64,000 nucleotides of DNA, from NCBI RefSeq assembly GCF_019112545.1, contig NW_025064883.1, forward strand, positions 2,282,684 through 2,346,683, written 5' to 3'. The notes under the pieces are model-generated. The model was not told where the DNA came from and ran no database searches. It was given only the letters and a program-made list of their open reading frames with translations. A program made the position numbers and the translations under genes. Every line of letters begins with the position of its first letter. Within the stretch, counting starts at the first letter, position 1. This DNA comes from Guyanagaster necrorhizus. Lineage: Eukaryota > Basidiomycota > Agaricomycetes > Agaricales > Physalacriaceae. This document shows positions 23,770 to 36,139 of this stretch, piece by piece.

Positions 23770-26421
23770 TCACACATCCACATCAGGACAAAACGGATAC
23801 GAACCCAGAGAAACAAAACTAGTCGAAGGAGAAACCAACCGCAAAGTCTGGAAAGACGACATATTCTTTATCTCCATCCCAACCTCCTTAAACAGCTCCG
23901 GCGGAGTGAACAAACCAGCATCAGAATCAGACACCGGCGAAGAATCTTGCCACGACATCAGCGGGACATCCGAAGTTCCAGAGCCGCGTCCCATCTCATC
24001 TTGCACTCTCGTTCTCGTTCCCGTCCCACGCAGCAGCCCACCAATCCCCAGCCCGAGCCCTGCATGACAGCTCTTCGGCGCAGTGGAGCATATCGATGCC
24101 TCCGACAGACCAGCGGCCGGCAGCGTATACGTAAATCTGATCCCTTCACCGATTTGCTCCATACCGGAAGGAAGATCCAGCGGTTCTTGGTAAGTCTTTC
24201 GGATTGACATCCGGGAGAGTTTCTTGCGGAGCTTGTTCCGCACTGACATAAGTGGAGGAAGGAGAGAAAACCGCTGCGAGCTAATGATCGGGAAGGACCG
24301 TTGGCAGCAAAGCTTCCGCGACCCAGAGTTTGACTCTTCGTCTAGAGACTGCCAAAAGAGAGCCATGCGTTCTTGAGGACTTGAATCTGACAAAGGCGTG
24401 TTGGAAGGCGAAGCATAAGAACTTTGGTCTTGGTATGACATAGCGGCGGTGTCTAAAAGCTTGTCCATCGAAGGAGAGATACGAAATATAGGCGGAAGTA
24501 GATTCTGTACATTATTCCTAGCGTCAAGGCAGAATCCAGATATTGTTGAACTTGGCTGAGAAGAAGAACAAGGCGAAAGAGAATCCTGATGGTGAACAGA
24601 GGTGTTAGTGGACAAACGCGTCTCCGAGAGAGTAGGCTGGGCCGTTTTGGTAGTCGGAGGGACAGAAGGAACTGATGTGGTATCAGCATGAGCACGAAAT
24701 TAAGCAAAACACTCGCCTCTAATCTGTTTATCTTGAACCCTACACCAGTCACTACACCAAAAGAAACACGACATCAACGTGAGCCGACACACTAACAGGA
24801 TACAACATACACGTCGCCAAAATAGTCATGCATTTTGATCTCTTGGATAGAAAGACGTAGGGCGGGATTTCTTTCTAGACACTTATGGAGACAAAAGTTA
24901 GACGGCCAAATTGAAACGAAGGAAAAACCACCTTGGAGATAAGATCGCAAGCTGGAACTGCCAATAAAGCCAACGCGATGGGCGTATGAATGGCGTCTTT
25001 ATCTCTCCTGAATGCGTGCTAATGCAAGATCGTAAATATGTTAGCGGAATGCAGCAAAATAGGAATAAAAGAACCTGTCCAAGCAAAATAAAGTATAACA
25101 ACGCCCCGAATCCCCAGCAATCTACTGCGAAGTCGTGAGACCACCCTAATAGGAGTTCCGGAGCCCTGTACTCAAAACAAGAATAGTGTGACGTCAGATC
25201 AGAGTCCTCCCCAAGCATTACCGCGTCGTCAAATCCTGTCAGCATGATATGGCCCTCAGCATCGATCATCACATTTTCAGGCCTTAATGCTCGATGGATG
25301 ATGCCAGCAGGAACCAGGCTACTCAATGCTTCAACCTACAGCCTATGGTCAGATTGAAAACCAAAACGCAGGCGAGAAAGAGGAGCTAACAAGTTCGCAT
25401 GCATAAAACTGCATGTGCTTTGGGTCGAACAGCTTTCGCGAAGAGACGAAGGTCAGCAGATCGCCTGCATGTCCGTTATCCTGGAAACTGGTGAACACAT
25501 AAGTTCCGGCTGAGAATGAGGGACATACAAGAATTATATACAACGAATCGTTATCGACAAAACTCCAATGCATCTTGACAAGAAAGGGCGCATATAACCT
25601 GTTCACAGCCTCCAAAATCACGGTATGCCGAGGCGGTGACGCCGCCTGTCGAGTAACGCGCTTGAAAGAGAAGATCTTTCCACTACTTCGGCGCCGGCAG
25701 ACATTACCTGCATACCCGTTGAGGATCTCAAAGTCGTTGATAGTCAACGGCGCCTGATGGAACTGCTCAAAGACGGGACAAAAGAAAACGGCCAGTAAAA
25801 CGCACCCCCATACCATTTCCCTGCTCATCGGCGTCCTCCAGTATAGTAGGAAGGGGGTGGTATTCTTTCGGTGACAGGATCATGATCTCCTGTAGCTCAT
25901 GAGGGAAGAACAATAGAGCGAGGGATAACTTCAGGCCGTACGTCAACTTCTTCATCGTCCCATTCTGGCACGACTGATTTGATATCCATAATACGCTGTG
26001 TCCACCGTAAGTGAAGAAACCTGCTGAAGGAGGATTCCATACCTCAATGTTGTAACTTGTATCCGCCCGGCTCCAACTGTCGTCCATCCAGCCACTCGCA
26101 GAGAAAGATTCCTGCAAGTGGTCGGCAAAAACAAGCAGGCACAAAAGTGAAAACGTACAGAAAAAGGCGTGTCGTCAAAGTCTTCTATATCATGAAGCGA
26201 CAGAGCAGGTGGTGAGTCAATACGAGGGTGGCAAGGGACTGAACTCTGTGAAACGCGTCGACAAGATGAGGAATCAGAAGTATAATGATAGGTACCTCGC
26301 CCAATGAGTATGTGTCGCATGAAGAATGTTCGGACATTTTGGAGGCGGAACGAAGCAGTAGACTGGATCTCTGTCGCATGCCATTAGGGTACACTGGCGG
26401 AGCAAAAGAAGGTACATACAT
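23770..26421 (-). CDS. AGC-like pseudokinase with long Ser-rich C-terminal tail
   Basis: A protein-kinase fold assembled from several exons on the minus strand; start ATG probably 26421 (26472 also possible). The N-terminal part has short exons, including one reading VVPEWDDEEVDVRPEVIPR. The kinase domain then runs LTINDFEILNGYAGN (loop region), GKIFSFKRV (conserved Lys), an alpha-C Glu (VILEAVNRLYAPFLV), IIHRALRPENVMID (catalytic loop), HIMLTGFDDAVML (metal loop) and YRAPELLLG. The domain continues VDCWGFGALLYFILLG and, after a splice, CLERNPALRLSIQEIKMHDYF. The HRD aspartate is Ala and DFG is replaced by GFD, so phosphotransfer is unlikely. The last about 280 residues are Ser/Thr-rich with a basic patch (MSVRNKLRKKLSRMSIRK) and look disordered. 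Family placement is inferred; the inactive-site reading is direct. Confidence 0.75.
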
Positions 26422-26699
26422 TCTGTCCACGGCGAGGCAGGTGTCGCGGCAAGTGTGAAAGTAGAAGGACAAGGTTCAACGGACCTGCTCAGCTTCAAAT
26501 TCGACGCGTTCTTTGCGCTTGTTTACAATCTGTACAGCCACCAGTCTCGAATTTTTTTTTGGGAAGGCATGGTCTGTCTACTTGCAGACGGTAGAACGAA
26601 AAAGTGGATTCTGGTATCCAAACCGCGACTACATTATTGTAGGCGACAGCATCAAATGGATGCATGTTAGTACATTTCTGCGGAGGTCTTAGAGCCCTC

Positions 26700-27492
26700 T
26701 CAATTTTCGCTGTTAGATTCTGCAAGGAATAGTACTAAGTACGTAGAAGAATTGGTGCAACAGAGGCTTACGATTTGCTTCATGCAATACATTCTTGGCC
26801 GCCTTGACAAGGATTTCCCACTCGACTTTATGTAAGCGCTCCTCGAATGCTTCCAAGGTCTCGTCCTTCTTAAAAACAACCTCTCTCACCACCAAAGGCT
26901 CCCCCCGGTCGACATCCTTCACGACCCTATGCACCATGACACCAGAACGGGTGATCTCTCCTCTCTCAAATGCCTCGTACGCCCGCTCAATTGCATGGGT
27001 ACCATCGAACTCTCCAGGCAGCGCAGGATGGAGGTTGATCACCGGGATCGGCAACGATACAGGTTGCTCGCCCTCAACGGATTTAACACCATACACCAAG
27101 TCCAAGAATCCACCACCGAACACGTGCATCCAGCCAGCGAGCACGACGAGGTCAGGCTTCTCTTTGAGGACGATCTTCCCGACCTCAGCGTCGTAGTCGT
27201 CCCGTGTCTTGCCCGGGTTGGACTTGAGGTAAGGCTGCAGAGCCAGATATGCTGTCCGTATTGGTGGATTTGCCTCTGCGGCCCTCATCAGACCATAAGC
27301 CGCCTTACGATTCGACAGCACCAGAGATATCTCGACATCAGGTAACACCGGGGTATTCTGAGCATCAATCAGAGCCTGGAGATTCGTTCCTGCACAAAGA
27401 TCAGCCTGTCGCCCTCCAGTGCAGGTCTATACAATACCTGAGCCGGATATGAGGACCACGATCCGTCGTTTTGGAGCTGTCGGGTCGGTCAT
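26700..27492 (-). CDS. ADE8: Phosphoribosylglycinamide formyltransferase (GART), ADE8
   Basis: Third step of de novo purine synthesis: transfers formyl from 10-formyl-THF to GAR. Three exons: 27492-27438, 27389-26772 and 26719-26700, giving 230 residues. Exon 1 encodes MTDPTAPKRRIVVLISGSG and joins in frame to TNLQALIDA, forming the phosphate-binding GSGTNLQ loop. The catalytic region INLHPALPGEFDGTHAIERA supplies the Asn and His; the Asp lies in VVKDVDRGEPL. LVVLAGWMHVFG matches the folate-site strand. If the last small intron is not spliced, the frame would run on to about 26713 with a different C-terminus. It is a stand-alone enzyme as in yeasts, not fused to GARS/AIRS. Confidence 0.93.
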
Positions 27493-27499
27493 GAAGAGG

Positions 27500-28185
27500 A
27501 AGGTGGTAGACAGACATCAAGTACATTTATGGTAGGAACAAATTTTCAAACCGGATTTGGTTGCTTGTCGCTACCATGCCTTCCGGCTCTCTGCCAGCAC
27601 AATCTTAATCATCTCTTATCGCCTCTCTTTTCTGCCGCCATAATACAGCAACAATCCGAGTCACTAGAAAGTGAGGAAGACGACTTTCATGGTAGAAAGC
27701 TCTCGGCCGGTCGGATCGACACCCAGGATCGTTTGAATACTAAGTTGCACTCTTTCCTGCCCTGGAAACTTTAGACAGACATTGATTCTTGCTCTAGGTG
27801 AGATTTGACGTTGCATATGTTAGGCTAACGGAAGGCTACATATACGAAATTTGAGACTGGACTCTTAGCTAAATCTTCCTTCCTTCCTTCCTTCCTTCCC
27901 CAAGCAATCGTTGAGCATACCATTAATTATAGGGGAGACTCATCCCTGCTGGGTATGATTCACTACTGATTATCTTAATTATCGCCAAAGCTCCAGTACG
28001 GATGTCCATGCGTTTTTGCTCAAGAGTCATGACTACTAATAAAAATGAACGATGATGAATTAGGGGTTTGGCTCGAATTCGAACTATCGAGTTAGACGCT
28101 CTCCGTACTTATACGACGCCAATTTGGGTACGACAATTCGATCTGTTATCGAGAACAACAACTGATGGGGAGGACCAACAGTACA
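27500..28185. other. Intergenic region with a short TTCC microsatellite
   Basis: No gene. A (TTCC)n tract of about 25 nt lies near 27874-27898. The open frame 27529-27774 has no features. Confidence 0.5.
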
Positions 28186-28226
28186 GGTGTCGATCATCTT
28201 CGGGCCGAACAAAATAACTTGAACCA

Positions 28227-28934
28227 GTGGTTGACCATATTCGTCAAACAAAAAAAGACAGACTACCTTCGCAGCAGAACAAAGAAAAGCCTTTATTGGG
28301 GTTGCCACTTGATTATTATCAGGTCAAAGCACGCGTCCATCGATATAAAAACTTGTCTGGAAGGGAAGTAATGCAGCAAATCCTGCTCCCCCGTCACCCA
28401 AGCACCAAGCACTACCGGCGTCTACCCAGCATGACCCGGACGTCCAGACGCACGCGCGGCGCCCCAAATCCAAGCGTCTCGGGCACACCTAGTTGTACCA
28501 CGCCAGTCCAGCCCGAGGCCACCGTCAAATTTCGAAGAGTCGCCCGTCGACTCCCCAAGCGGCCCCCCTTACCATTCATCTTCCCACCTCCTGATACCCC
28601 TACCAGGCGTCGCCGCCGTCGTACCAGACACAAGAGAAAAGCAACAAAAAAGGAATCAGACGATGACGATGACGACAACGACGAAATGGAAGTTCCACCA
28701 GTGCCTCCGGTAGCAGAAGCCCCCTTGAGACACGGACGCGTTAGGGCGCGAAGCGAGTCCGTTATGAGAATGCTCATGGGGTCGATGAACGTCCCTACTC
28801 CTCCGTCTTCTCCGGCTCCTGTCCGCGAGGGTACGCCTGCACCGGGGCCGTCGAGTTTCTTTGGATCGTACGTTACTCAAGTCGGCGAAGAAGCGAAGGA
28901 TCAAAAGATCCCTCGTTCTTCCTCAAGATCGTGA
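28227..28934 (+). CDS. Lineage-specific basic/acidic protein, gene A, left copy
   Basis: One open frame of 235 residues. No known family. After an N-terminal region it has RRLPKRPPLPFIFPPP, an Arg-rich tract (TPTRRRRRRTRHKRKATKK) directly followed by an acidic run (ESDDDDDDNDEMEVPPVPP), then VMRMLMGSM and a Pro-rich end. The homologous right-arm copy has an upstream hydrophobic segment of about 18 residues that is missing here, so this copy may have lost its membrane anchor. Relative to the right copy there is a frame difference between about 28380 and 28450, caused by unequal indels. It is therefore either a shortened gene or a remnant that happens to stay open. It is followed, tail to tail, by gene B on the other strand. 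Confidence 0.5.
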   Translation: MVDHIRQTKKDRLPSQQNKEKPLLGLPLDYYQVKARVHRYKNLSGREVMQQILLPRHPSTKHYRRLPSMTRTSRRTRGAPNPSVSGTPSCTTPVQPEATVKFRRVARRLPKRPPLPFIFPPPDTPTRRRRRRTRHKRKATKKESDDDDDDNDEMEVPPVPPVAEAPLRHGRVRARSESVMRMLMGSMNVPTPPSSPAPVREGTPAPGPSSFFGSYVTQVGEEAKDQKIPRSSSRS

Positions 28935-29768
28935 TATGGAGCTCTGGGTGGCCATTCATTTACCTTTTACATGCATTCCTTAAATATCCGTTCATATTCC
29001 TTACAACTGCTTTTCCCTCAATGCTTTTGTCAGAAGACCGTTGTGTTCAGTAGTATGTCGCTCGGTTGTCTCCGAACTTAGTAGAACTTTCCAAGTTCAC
29101 CGCAATGCACCGATAGTTATCACGAGCTCTATAATGTATTCAGATGCTACAGAATTTACGATCTTGCACCTTTATTCATGTACGAGTCCACATCCACCAA
29201 ACCCTACTTCTGTCATACGAAACAGCAAGAAGTGATTGGAATATTAATGATGAGCAGTTCAGGCGAAAGCAGATCACTTGTGTTTGCGCGGGTACGCTAC
29301 CCCAGAGTCGCTTTCATTTTCGATGCACGTTCAGAGACGACTGTATAGCCCTAGCCTAGCTACCCTTGACTTCTCTCTCATTCCTGGAGGCTTGAAAGGA
29401 CGGGACACGTTCATTCTAGTTTGCCCAGCGTTACACAAACCGGGAGAATATCTTCAAACATACCTGGATTCTACCGAAGGGCGATGTTATTGGTAAATGA
29501 TCCAGATGCCTCGCAGAAAAGGTGAAAGAGAGATAGGATAGGAAGAGAGTGAGCGAGCGCTGGTGGGGCCGAGATGACAGTGTACAACTCGTTCACATAC
29601 AGTACATCAGGTCGCCGTCTGGCCTTTTCATAAGGAAGAAATGATTTGAGCGAGGTGAGTACTTTCCTGGTTTATGGGGCGAGCGAGAACTAGGAGCAAA
29701 AGCATTTGTGTACTAAATAGATGTATATCTGATAGTGAGTTAGTTACGCCTTAGGTTTTCTACGGATC

Positions 29769-30362
29769 ATGAATAACTCATACATGGGGCAGAGTAAGGG
29801 ATTAGTGGGCTATCAATCGATTAGGGATATATTTGACGCTGAGGTTGGGCCTGGTGGTGCTCGTGCATCGGCTCAGGCGGACTCAAAACAGGCTGCCAGC
29901 CATGAGTGGTCGCGTTGTTCGGGGATGGATAGTTGGAATGCTGAGCATCAAGTTCTGCTTGATAGTTCTCCTGCACTTGTTTACGGCAAATGCTTGGGCT
30001 TGAGCATTCCGAACGTACGTCCGTTGGAAGTCACGAATGCGATTTTGGCGCCAGCAGGCGAAGACTACGCCCGAGGCGAGAAGAGCAACTAGAGATGGCT
30101 GAAAGTCAGGATCCGTGCGTCGAGGATGAGAACAGTACATACAAAGCCCGAAAGCTAGACCCATTGCTAGACCGATGTCAGGCCCGGAAGAGTCACAGGT
30201 CATACTAGGTGGAGGTATAACTAGAAGCAAAGTAAGAAAACATTACACTCACCCTGTACATGCTTCATAGTAGCCGTTCACAGAAGAACATTGTATGAAG
30301 GCAAAGACTAGAAGTAATAAGTATCTTCTGCCAAGCATGGGAGCACGATTCATCAGCATGAG
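29769..30362 (-). pseudogene. Small membrane protein gene B, left copy, frameshifted
   Basis: Homologue of the intact gene at 33564-34236. It starts MLMNRAPMLGRRYLLLLVFA (signal peptide) near 30360. It has one GTGAGT...CACCTAG intron, then a hydrophobic segment (IGLAMGLAFGLCMYCSHPRR) and a second one (LVALLASGVVFACWRQNRIR). At about 29980 one base is missing compared with the right copy (GTAAACAAG against GTACAACAAG). The frame then shifts into CRRTIKQN and stops at 29883. The DNA beyond still aligns with the right copy's Pro-rich tail, so the tail with its PPxY motif has been lost by a single-base deletion. Confidence 0.7.
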
Positions 30363-30715
30363 CTCTGCGTTTGGGTGGACGAAAGACAGCTAGAAATTAT
30401 ATGCTCCATCTTATATATAGATTCGAAACGAGTAGTCTGGAGCACAGCCACCTATACATGGCTGACCGTAGTACACGGATTGCTGTAGTAATGCGGCAAC
30501 CGCTTTTTGTCCGGATCGGGTGTAATAATATATGCTTATCAAATTTTGGTCCAACTATCGCTATCGCGAGCAGACAAATTAACACTGCTGTTACTGAGCG
30601 CGACGGCGACGACGACTACTTAGCAGACAGTGCTATGAAAGTCGTGTGTATGCCCTAGACATCCAACCAATTATAAGGGTACTGCATTTTCGTTCGACTG
30701 GGCTCAACGCCGGAC

Positions 30716-32691
<1,976 letters not shown>

Positions 32692-32869
32692 TTTGGTATT
32701 TGTAAGATTTAATTTTTTCGCGTGCCGTAGGATTGTAATTTTCCATTGATAAAGAGTACATTAGAAGATGGATGCTATTGATTTCATTCTGACTCGTGAA
32801 GGAGACCAGAAGTCGGCACCTACATGGACTCGTAATTACATAGTGTATTCATGTTGTTCGAGACCTGCA

Positions 32870-33015
32870 AGGTACTAGGAAAGGTTGTAACGAAGATGGG
32901 CAGAAATTTAAAGAGAGGTGAAAGATAAGTGAATCGTTATCACGGAGAAATCCAATATGTAAAGAACAAGGGGATCCTTTTAAACTTTCGCTTCATTGCC
33001 GACTTGGGAACGGGT
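32870..33015 (+). repeat. Third, truncated copy of the arm sequence
   Basis: The stretch AGGAAAGGTTGTAA through GGGATCCTTTTAAACTTTCG matches 35133-35270 in the same orientation. It covers the 3' end of gene A (minus strand, ending KRKFKRIPLFF against RRFKRIPCFF in the right arm). Only about 140 bp is present, so it is a fragment rather than a gene. Confidence 0.65.
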
Positions 33016-33125
33016 GTATACCCGCGCGTTTGCGAGGGTTCCCTGCTGATATTCGGGTGGGCAACGGGAGTATTACCGTTCATCTCAACACTGTAGCGCG
33101 TTTGTGTCGTACGGACTCTGGTTAG

Positions 33126-33220
33126 TAGTGATGTGCCGGCCGGTTTTTCAACTGGCTCGGCTTTTGCAGGCTCAGACCACCAAACAGGGCTCGGCTTGGG
33201 CCCAAGCCCGCACATCACTA
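33126..33220. mobile_element. MITE-like element with terminal inverted repeats
   Basis: A 95-bp segment begins TAGTGATGTGC and ends with its exact inverse GCACATCACTA. Inside are GC-rich partial palindromes (CTTGGGCCCAAG). With a TA target duplication the terminal repeat would be the 9-bp GTGATGTGC, a pattern seen in Tc1/mariner-derived miniature elements. It has no coding capacity. Only one copy is seen here, so its status as a mobile element is inference. Confidence 0.45.
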
Positions 33221-33483
33221 GTGGATTAGTTTCCTTCTCAGGGACATCAATCAGAATAAATATCTTCCTCCTCCATTGAATTGTGGAATCAGGGTTTACG
33301 AGACGATGTCACGATGTCCACCTTGAAATTTATATAACGAGGACCAATTGATAAGTATCTGTATTTCCACCCAATCCCTCGTCCTACAGTAATAGAATCT
33401 ATGTCCTATGGTCAGCCATGTATAAGGCCCTTCCGGTTGGTCTTCCGGTTGCTATGCTTCCAGAGAACTACTCGTTTCAAATT

Positions 33484-33492
33484 TATATATAA
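33484..33492 (+). promoter_or_regulatory. TATA box of gene B, right copy
   Basis: TATATATAA about 75 bp upstream of the gene B ATG at 33564. The same box followed by GATGGAGCAT is preserved in the left arm, upstream of the left copy, so the promoter was duplicated with the gene. Confidence 0.5.
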
Positions 33493-33563
33493 GATGGAGC
33501 ATTCCAGCCATAATTTTTGACTGTGTCTGTCCCTCCCCCCCAGACGCAGAGCTACTTACACTC

Positions 33564-34236
33564 ATGCTGATGAATCATGCACCAAGGCTTTGGTTTGGCA
33601 GACGAAGCTTATTACTTCTAGTCTTTGTCTTCATACAATATTCTTCTGTGAACGCCTACACATGTCCGTCAGTGTAATCAATGTTTTCTTACTTTGCTTC
33701 TACTTAGCTCTACCCAGTACGATATGCGACTCCGACTCGGACTACACATGCACAGAGTGAGTGTAATCTATGTTTTCTTACTTTGCTTCTACTTAGCTCT
33801 ACCCAGTACGAGCTGCAGCTCCGAGTCGGACTCAGGCTCTTCCGTCCCCGTAGTGCAAGTAGTAGTCGGTGTAGTAGTCGGTTTTTGTATGTACTGTTCT
33901 CATCCTCGACGCACGGATCCTGACTTTCAGCCATCTCTAGTTGCTCTTTTCGCCTTGATCCTATTCTTCTCCTGCTGGCGCCAAAATCGCATTCGTGACT
34001 TCCAACAGACGTACGTTCGGAATGCTCAAGCCCAAACACTTGCCGTACAACAAGTGCAGGAGAACCATGAAGCAGAACTTAATGCTCAGTGTTCCAACTA
34101 TCCACCCCCGTACAACGCAACCGCTCAAGGCTGGCAGCCTGTTTTGAGTCAGCCTGAGCCGGCGCACGAGCACCAACAGGCCCATCCTCAGCGTCAAATA
34201 TCTCTCCAATTGACTGATAGCCCACTAGTCCCTTAG
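33564..34236 (+). CDS. Small lineage-specific membrane protein with PPxY motif, gene B, intact copy
   Basis: Three exons (33564-33671, 33708-33756, 33797-34236) give 198 residues. No known family. It has a signal peptide (after GRRS, LLLLVFVFIQYSSVNA), a Ser-rich stretch (SCSSESDSGSSVP), and a hydrophobic span VVQVVVGVVVGFCMYC. SHPRRTDPDFQPS follows, then a second hydrophobic span LVALFALILFFSCW and a basic, Gln/Pro-rich tail. The tail contains YPPPYN, a PPxY motif of the kind bound by WW domains of Nedd4/Rsp5-type ligases. Exon 2 arose by local duplication of an intron-exon unit and is read in a different phase from its twin at the start of exon 3. Without exon 2 the frame breaks, which supports its use. 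Function is unknown; recruitment of a ubiquitin ligase is only inference. Confidence 0.6.
33672..33811 (+). repeat. Direct duplication of an intron-exon unit in gene B
   Basis: Two 51-bp units, 33672-33722 and 33761-33811, differ at one base and lie 89 bp apart. Each contains a complete small intron ending TTCTACTTAG plus the first bases of the next exon (CTCTACCCAGTACGA). The left arm has only one such intron, so the duplication came after the arms formed, or was lost on the left. Confidence 0.8.
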
Positions 34237-35254
34237 TCTACTCCATTGGTGAGTTATTCATGATCCGCAGAAAACCTAAGGCATAATTCATTCCCTACCA
34301 GATATATATCTATCTAGTAAATCCGTACTTTTGCTCCTCGCTCGTCAACGTCGACACGCCTGATAAACCAAGTACTGACCTCGCTCAAACCATTTCTCAT
34401 GAAATGGCTAGACTGCGATCTGATGTACTGTATGTGCACGAATTGTACACTGTCGCCTCTTCATGTCCTACCTCTCTTTCATCTTTTCCGCGATGCATTC
34501 GGACCATTCCTTAATAACATCGTCTTTCGATAGAATCTAGGCCTGTGATGATATTCTTCTGGCTTGTGTAACGCTCGGGAAAATCTTTATAAACCAAAGC
34601 GAACATGCTCCGTTCTTTCAAGGCTTCTCTCACATTCCAGACCGAGATGGAAATCAAGATTAGCTAGACTAAAGCCATGATTGATCAGTCGTTTCCAAAA
34701 TGAAAGCGACTTTGGAGCCGCATGCCCCCGTATAGGTGATCTGCTTTCATCCGAACCGTCCATCATTCCTAATCACTTCTCGTCGCTTTGTATGACAGAA
34801 GCGCCGTCGGCGGGTGCGAACTCGTAAATTCTGGAGCATTTGAATGCTTTATAAAGAGCTCATGGGGACCTTGGAAAATTCTACAAATTCAGAGATGGCC
34901 GAGCGACACTAGCCCACGATAACTGAGAGCATCGACATTCATACATCCAGCCCGTCGACGCTGCCACAGAAGTTGCAAACAGGTTACTGTCTTTGGCACG
35001 ATTCAGACTGTTAGCGGTAATTATCTTCTATTGTGTGCCACTTGCACATGATGACAATGAACGCATAATTCATAGGGAGTACTACTGAATACAACGGTTT
35101 TCTTGATAAAGGTATAGAGGGGGAAAGCAGTAGGAAAGGTTGTAAGGAATATGAGCGGAAATTTGAAAGAAACTTGAGAGATAAATGAACGTCCATAGGG
35201 AGTTGCATATCACGAGCTTGAGAAATCCAGCATGCAAAAAAGCAAGGGATCCTT

Positions 35255-36119
35255 TTAAACCTTCGCTTCATCATCGACTTGCGGAAAGTATGATCCAGGG
35301 AAGCTCGATAGCCCTAGTGCAGACGTATCCTCGCGGACAGGAGCTGGCGAGGAAGGGGGAGTAAGTACGTCAAGCGAACCCATGAGCATCCTCACAACGG
35401 ACTCGCTCCACACCCTAGTAACGTGCCCGCGTCTCAAGGGGGCTTACACTACCGGCGGCACTGGTGGAACTTCCATTTCGTCGTTGTCATCGTCATCATC
35501 GTCTGATTTCTCTTTTGTTGCTTTTCTCTCGCATCTGGTATGATGGCGGTGACGCCTGGTAGAGGTACCAGGAGGTGGAAAGATGAATGGGACGGGAGGC
35601 CGCTTGGGGAGTCGACGGGTGTACCATCGCCATTTGACGGTGGATTTGGGCTGGACTAATGTGAGACAAGGTGGGAGGATTGGCTTCGAAGTACGGCGTG
35701 TGTGTTTGCCGGTGGACGTCCGCATCATATGAGTAGACGATAGAGCTTGGGTAACTGGGGTGCAGGATTTGCCGTATTGCTTCCCTTCCAGATAGGGTTT
35801 TATATCGATAGACGCGTGCTTTGACCTGATAGCAATCAGGCGGTAACACTCAGAAAGGTTTTTCTTTGTTTTGCTGCGACGGGTTATTCCTTTTGTTCGA
35901 TAGACTCGAGACAAGTGGCCGCGTCCTAAGAGGGGAACAATAAAGACAACTGTGACAAGGGAAAAGCCAACAAAAAGTCCGGTAAAGGATACTGAAGGCC
36001 AAGTCGAGAACTGGATCGGTGCAACAACTATCTGGCGTACCTGTCCAAGCAGCCCAAGTTCGGGCAGCGGGGATTGAAAAATCTATAATCCAGAGGATTA
36101 TAGTCAACCACTGATTCAA
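35255..36119 (-). pseudogene. Gene A, right copy, with internal stop
   Basis: Minus-strand homologue of 28227-28934. The upper part encodes a hydrophobic segment (GLFVGFSLVTVVFIVPLL) followed by the basic GRGHLSRVYRTKGITRRSK, suggesting a single-pass membrane protein. Downstream it has RRLPKRPPVPFIFPPP, a basic tract and EKSDDDDDDNDEMEVPPVPPVV, then a TAA at 35446-35444. The same frame then reads on for about 60 codons (VWSESVVRMLMGSL, TPPSSPAPVREDTS) to a natural end at 35255. In the left copy the same position is GCAGAA, so a nonsense change truncates this copy. A relative frame difference of a few bases also separates the copies near 35770. Confidence 0.65.
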
Positions 36120-36139
36120 GTTAAAACAGTTGTTTGGCC

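Larger units (their letters stand above)
28190..30500. repeat. Left arm of a large imperfect inverted duplication
   Basis: Reverse-complementing this arm gives continuous similarity to 33385-36135, through both coding and non-coding stretches. Examples are the shared start ATGCTGATGAAT at the inner end, the block GTACGTTCGGAATGCTCAAG, the shared spacer GATCTGATGTACTGTATGTG-type sequence between the two genes, and the AAAGCACGCGTC block near the outer end. By eye the best parts look close to 85-90% identical, with many indels. The right arm is longer because it keeps an extra segment of about 250 bp at its outer end. The arms flank the MYST gene at 30716-32691. Confidence 0.85.
33385..36135. 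repeat. Right arm of the large imperfect inverted duplication
   Basis: Inverse counterpart of 28190-30500. It keeps the same promoter-like TATATATAAGATGGAGCAT box, gene B on the plus strand, the non-coding spacer, and gene A on the minus strand. It is longer than the left arm because of about 250 bp near 35860-36110 that encode the hydrophobic N-terminal part of gene A. Confidence 0.85.
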
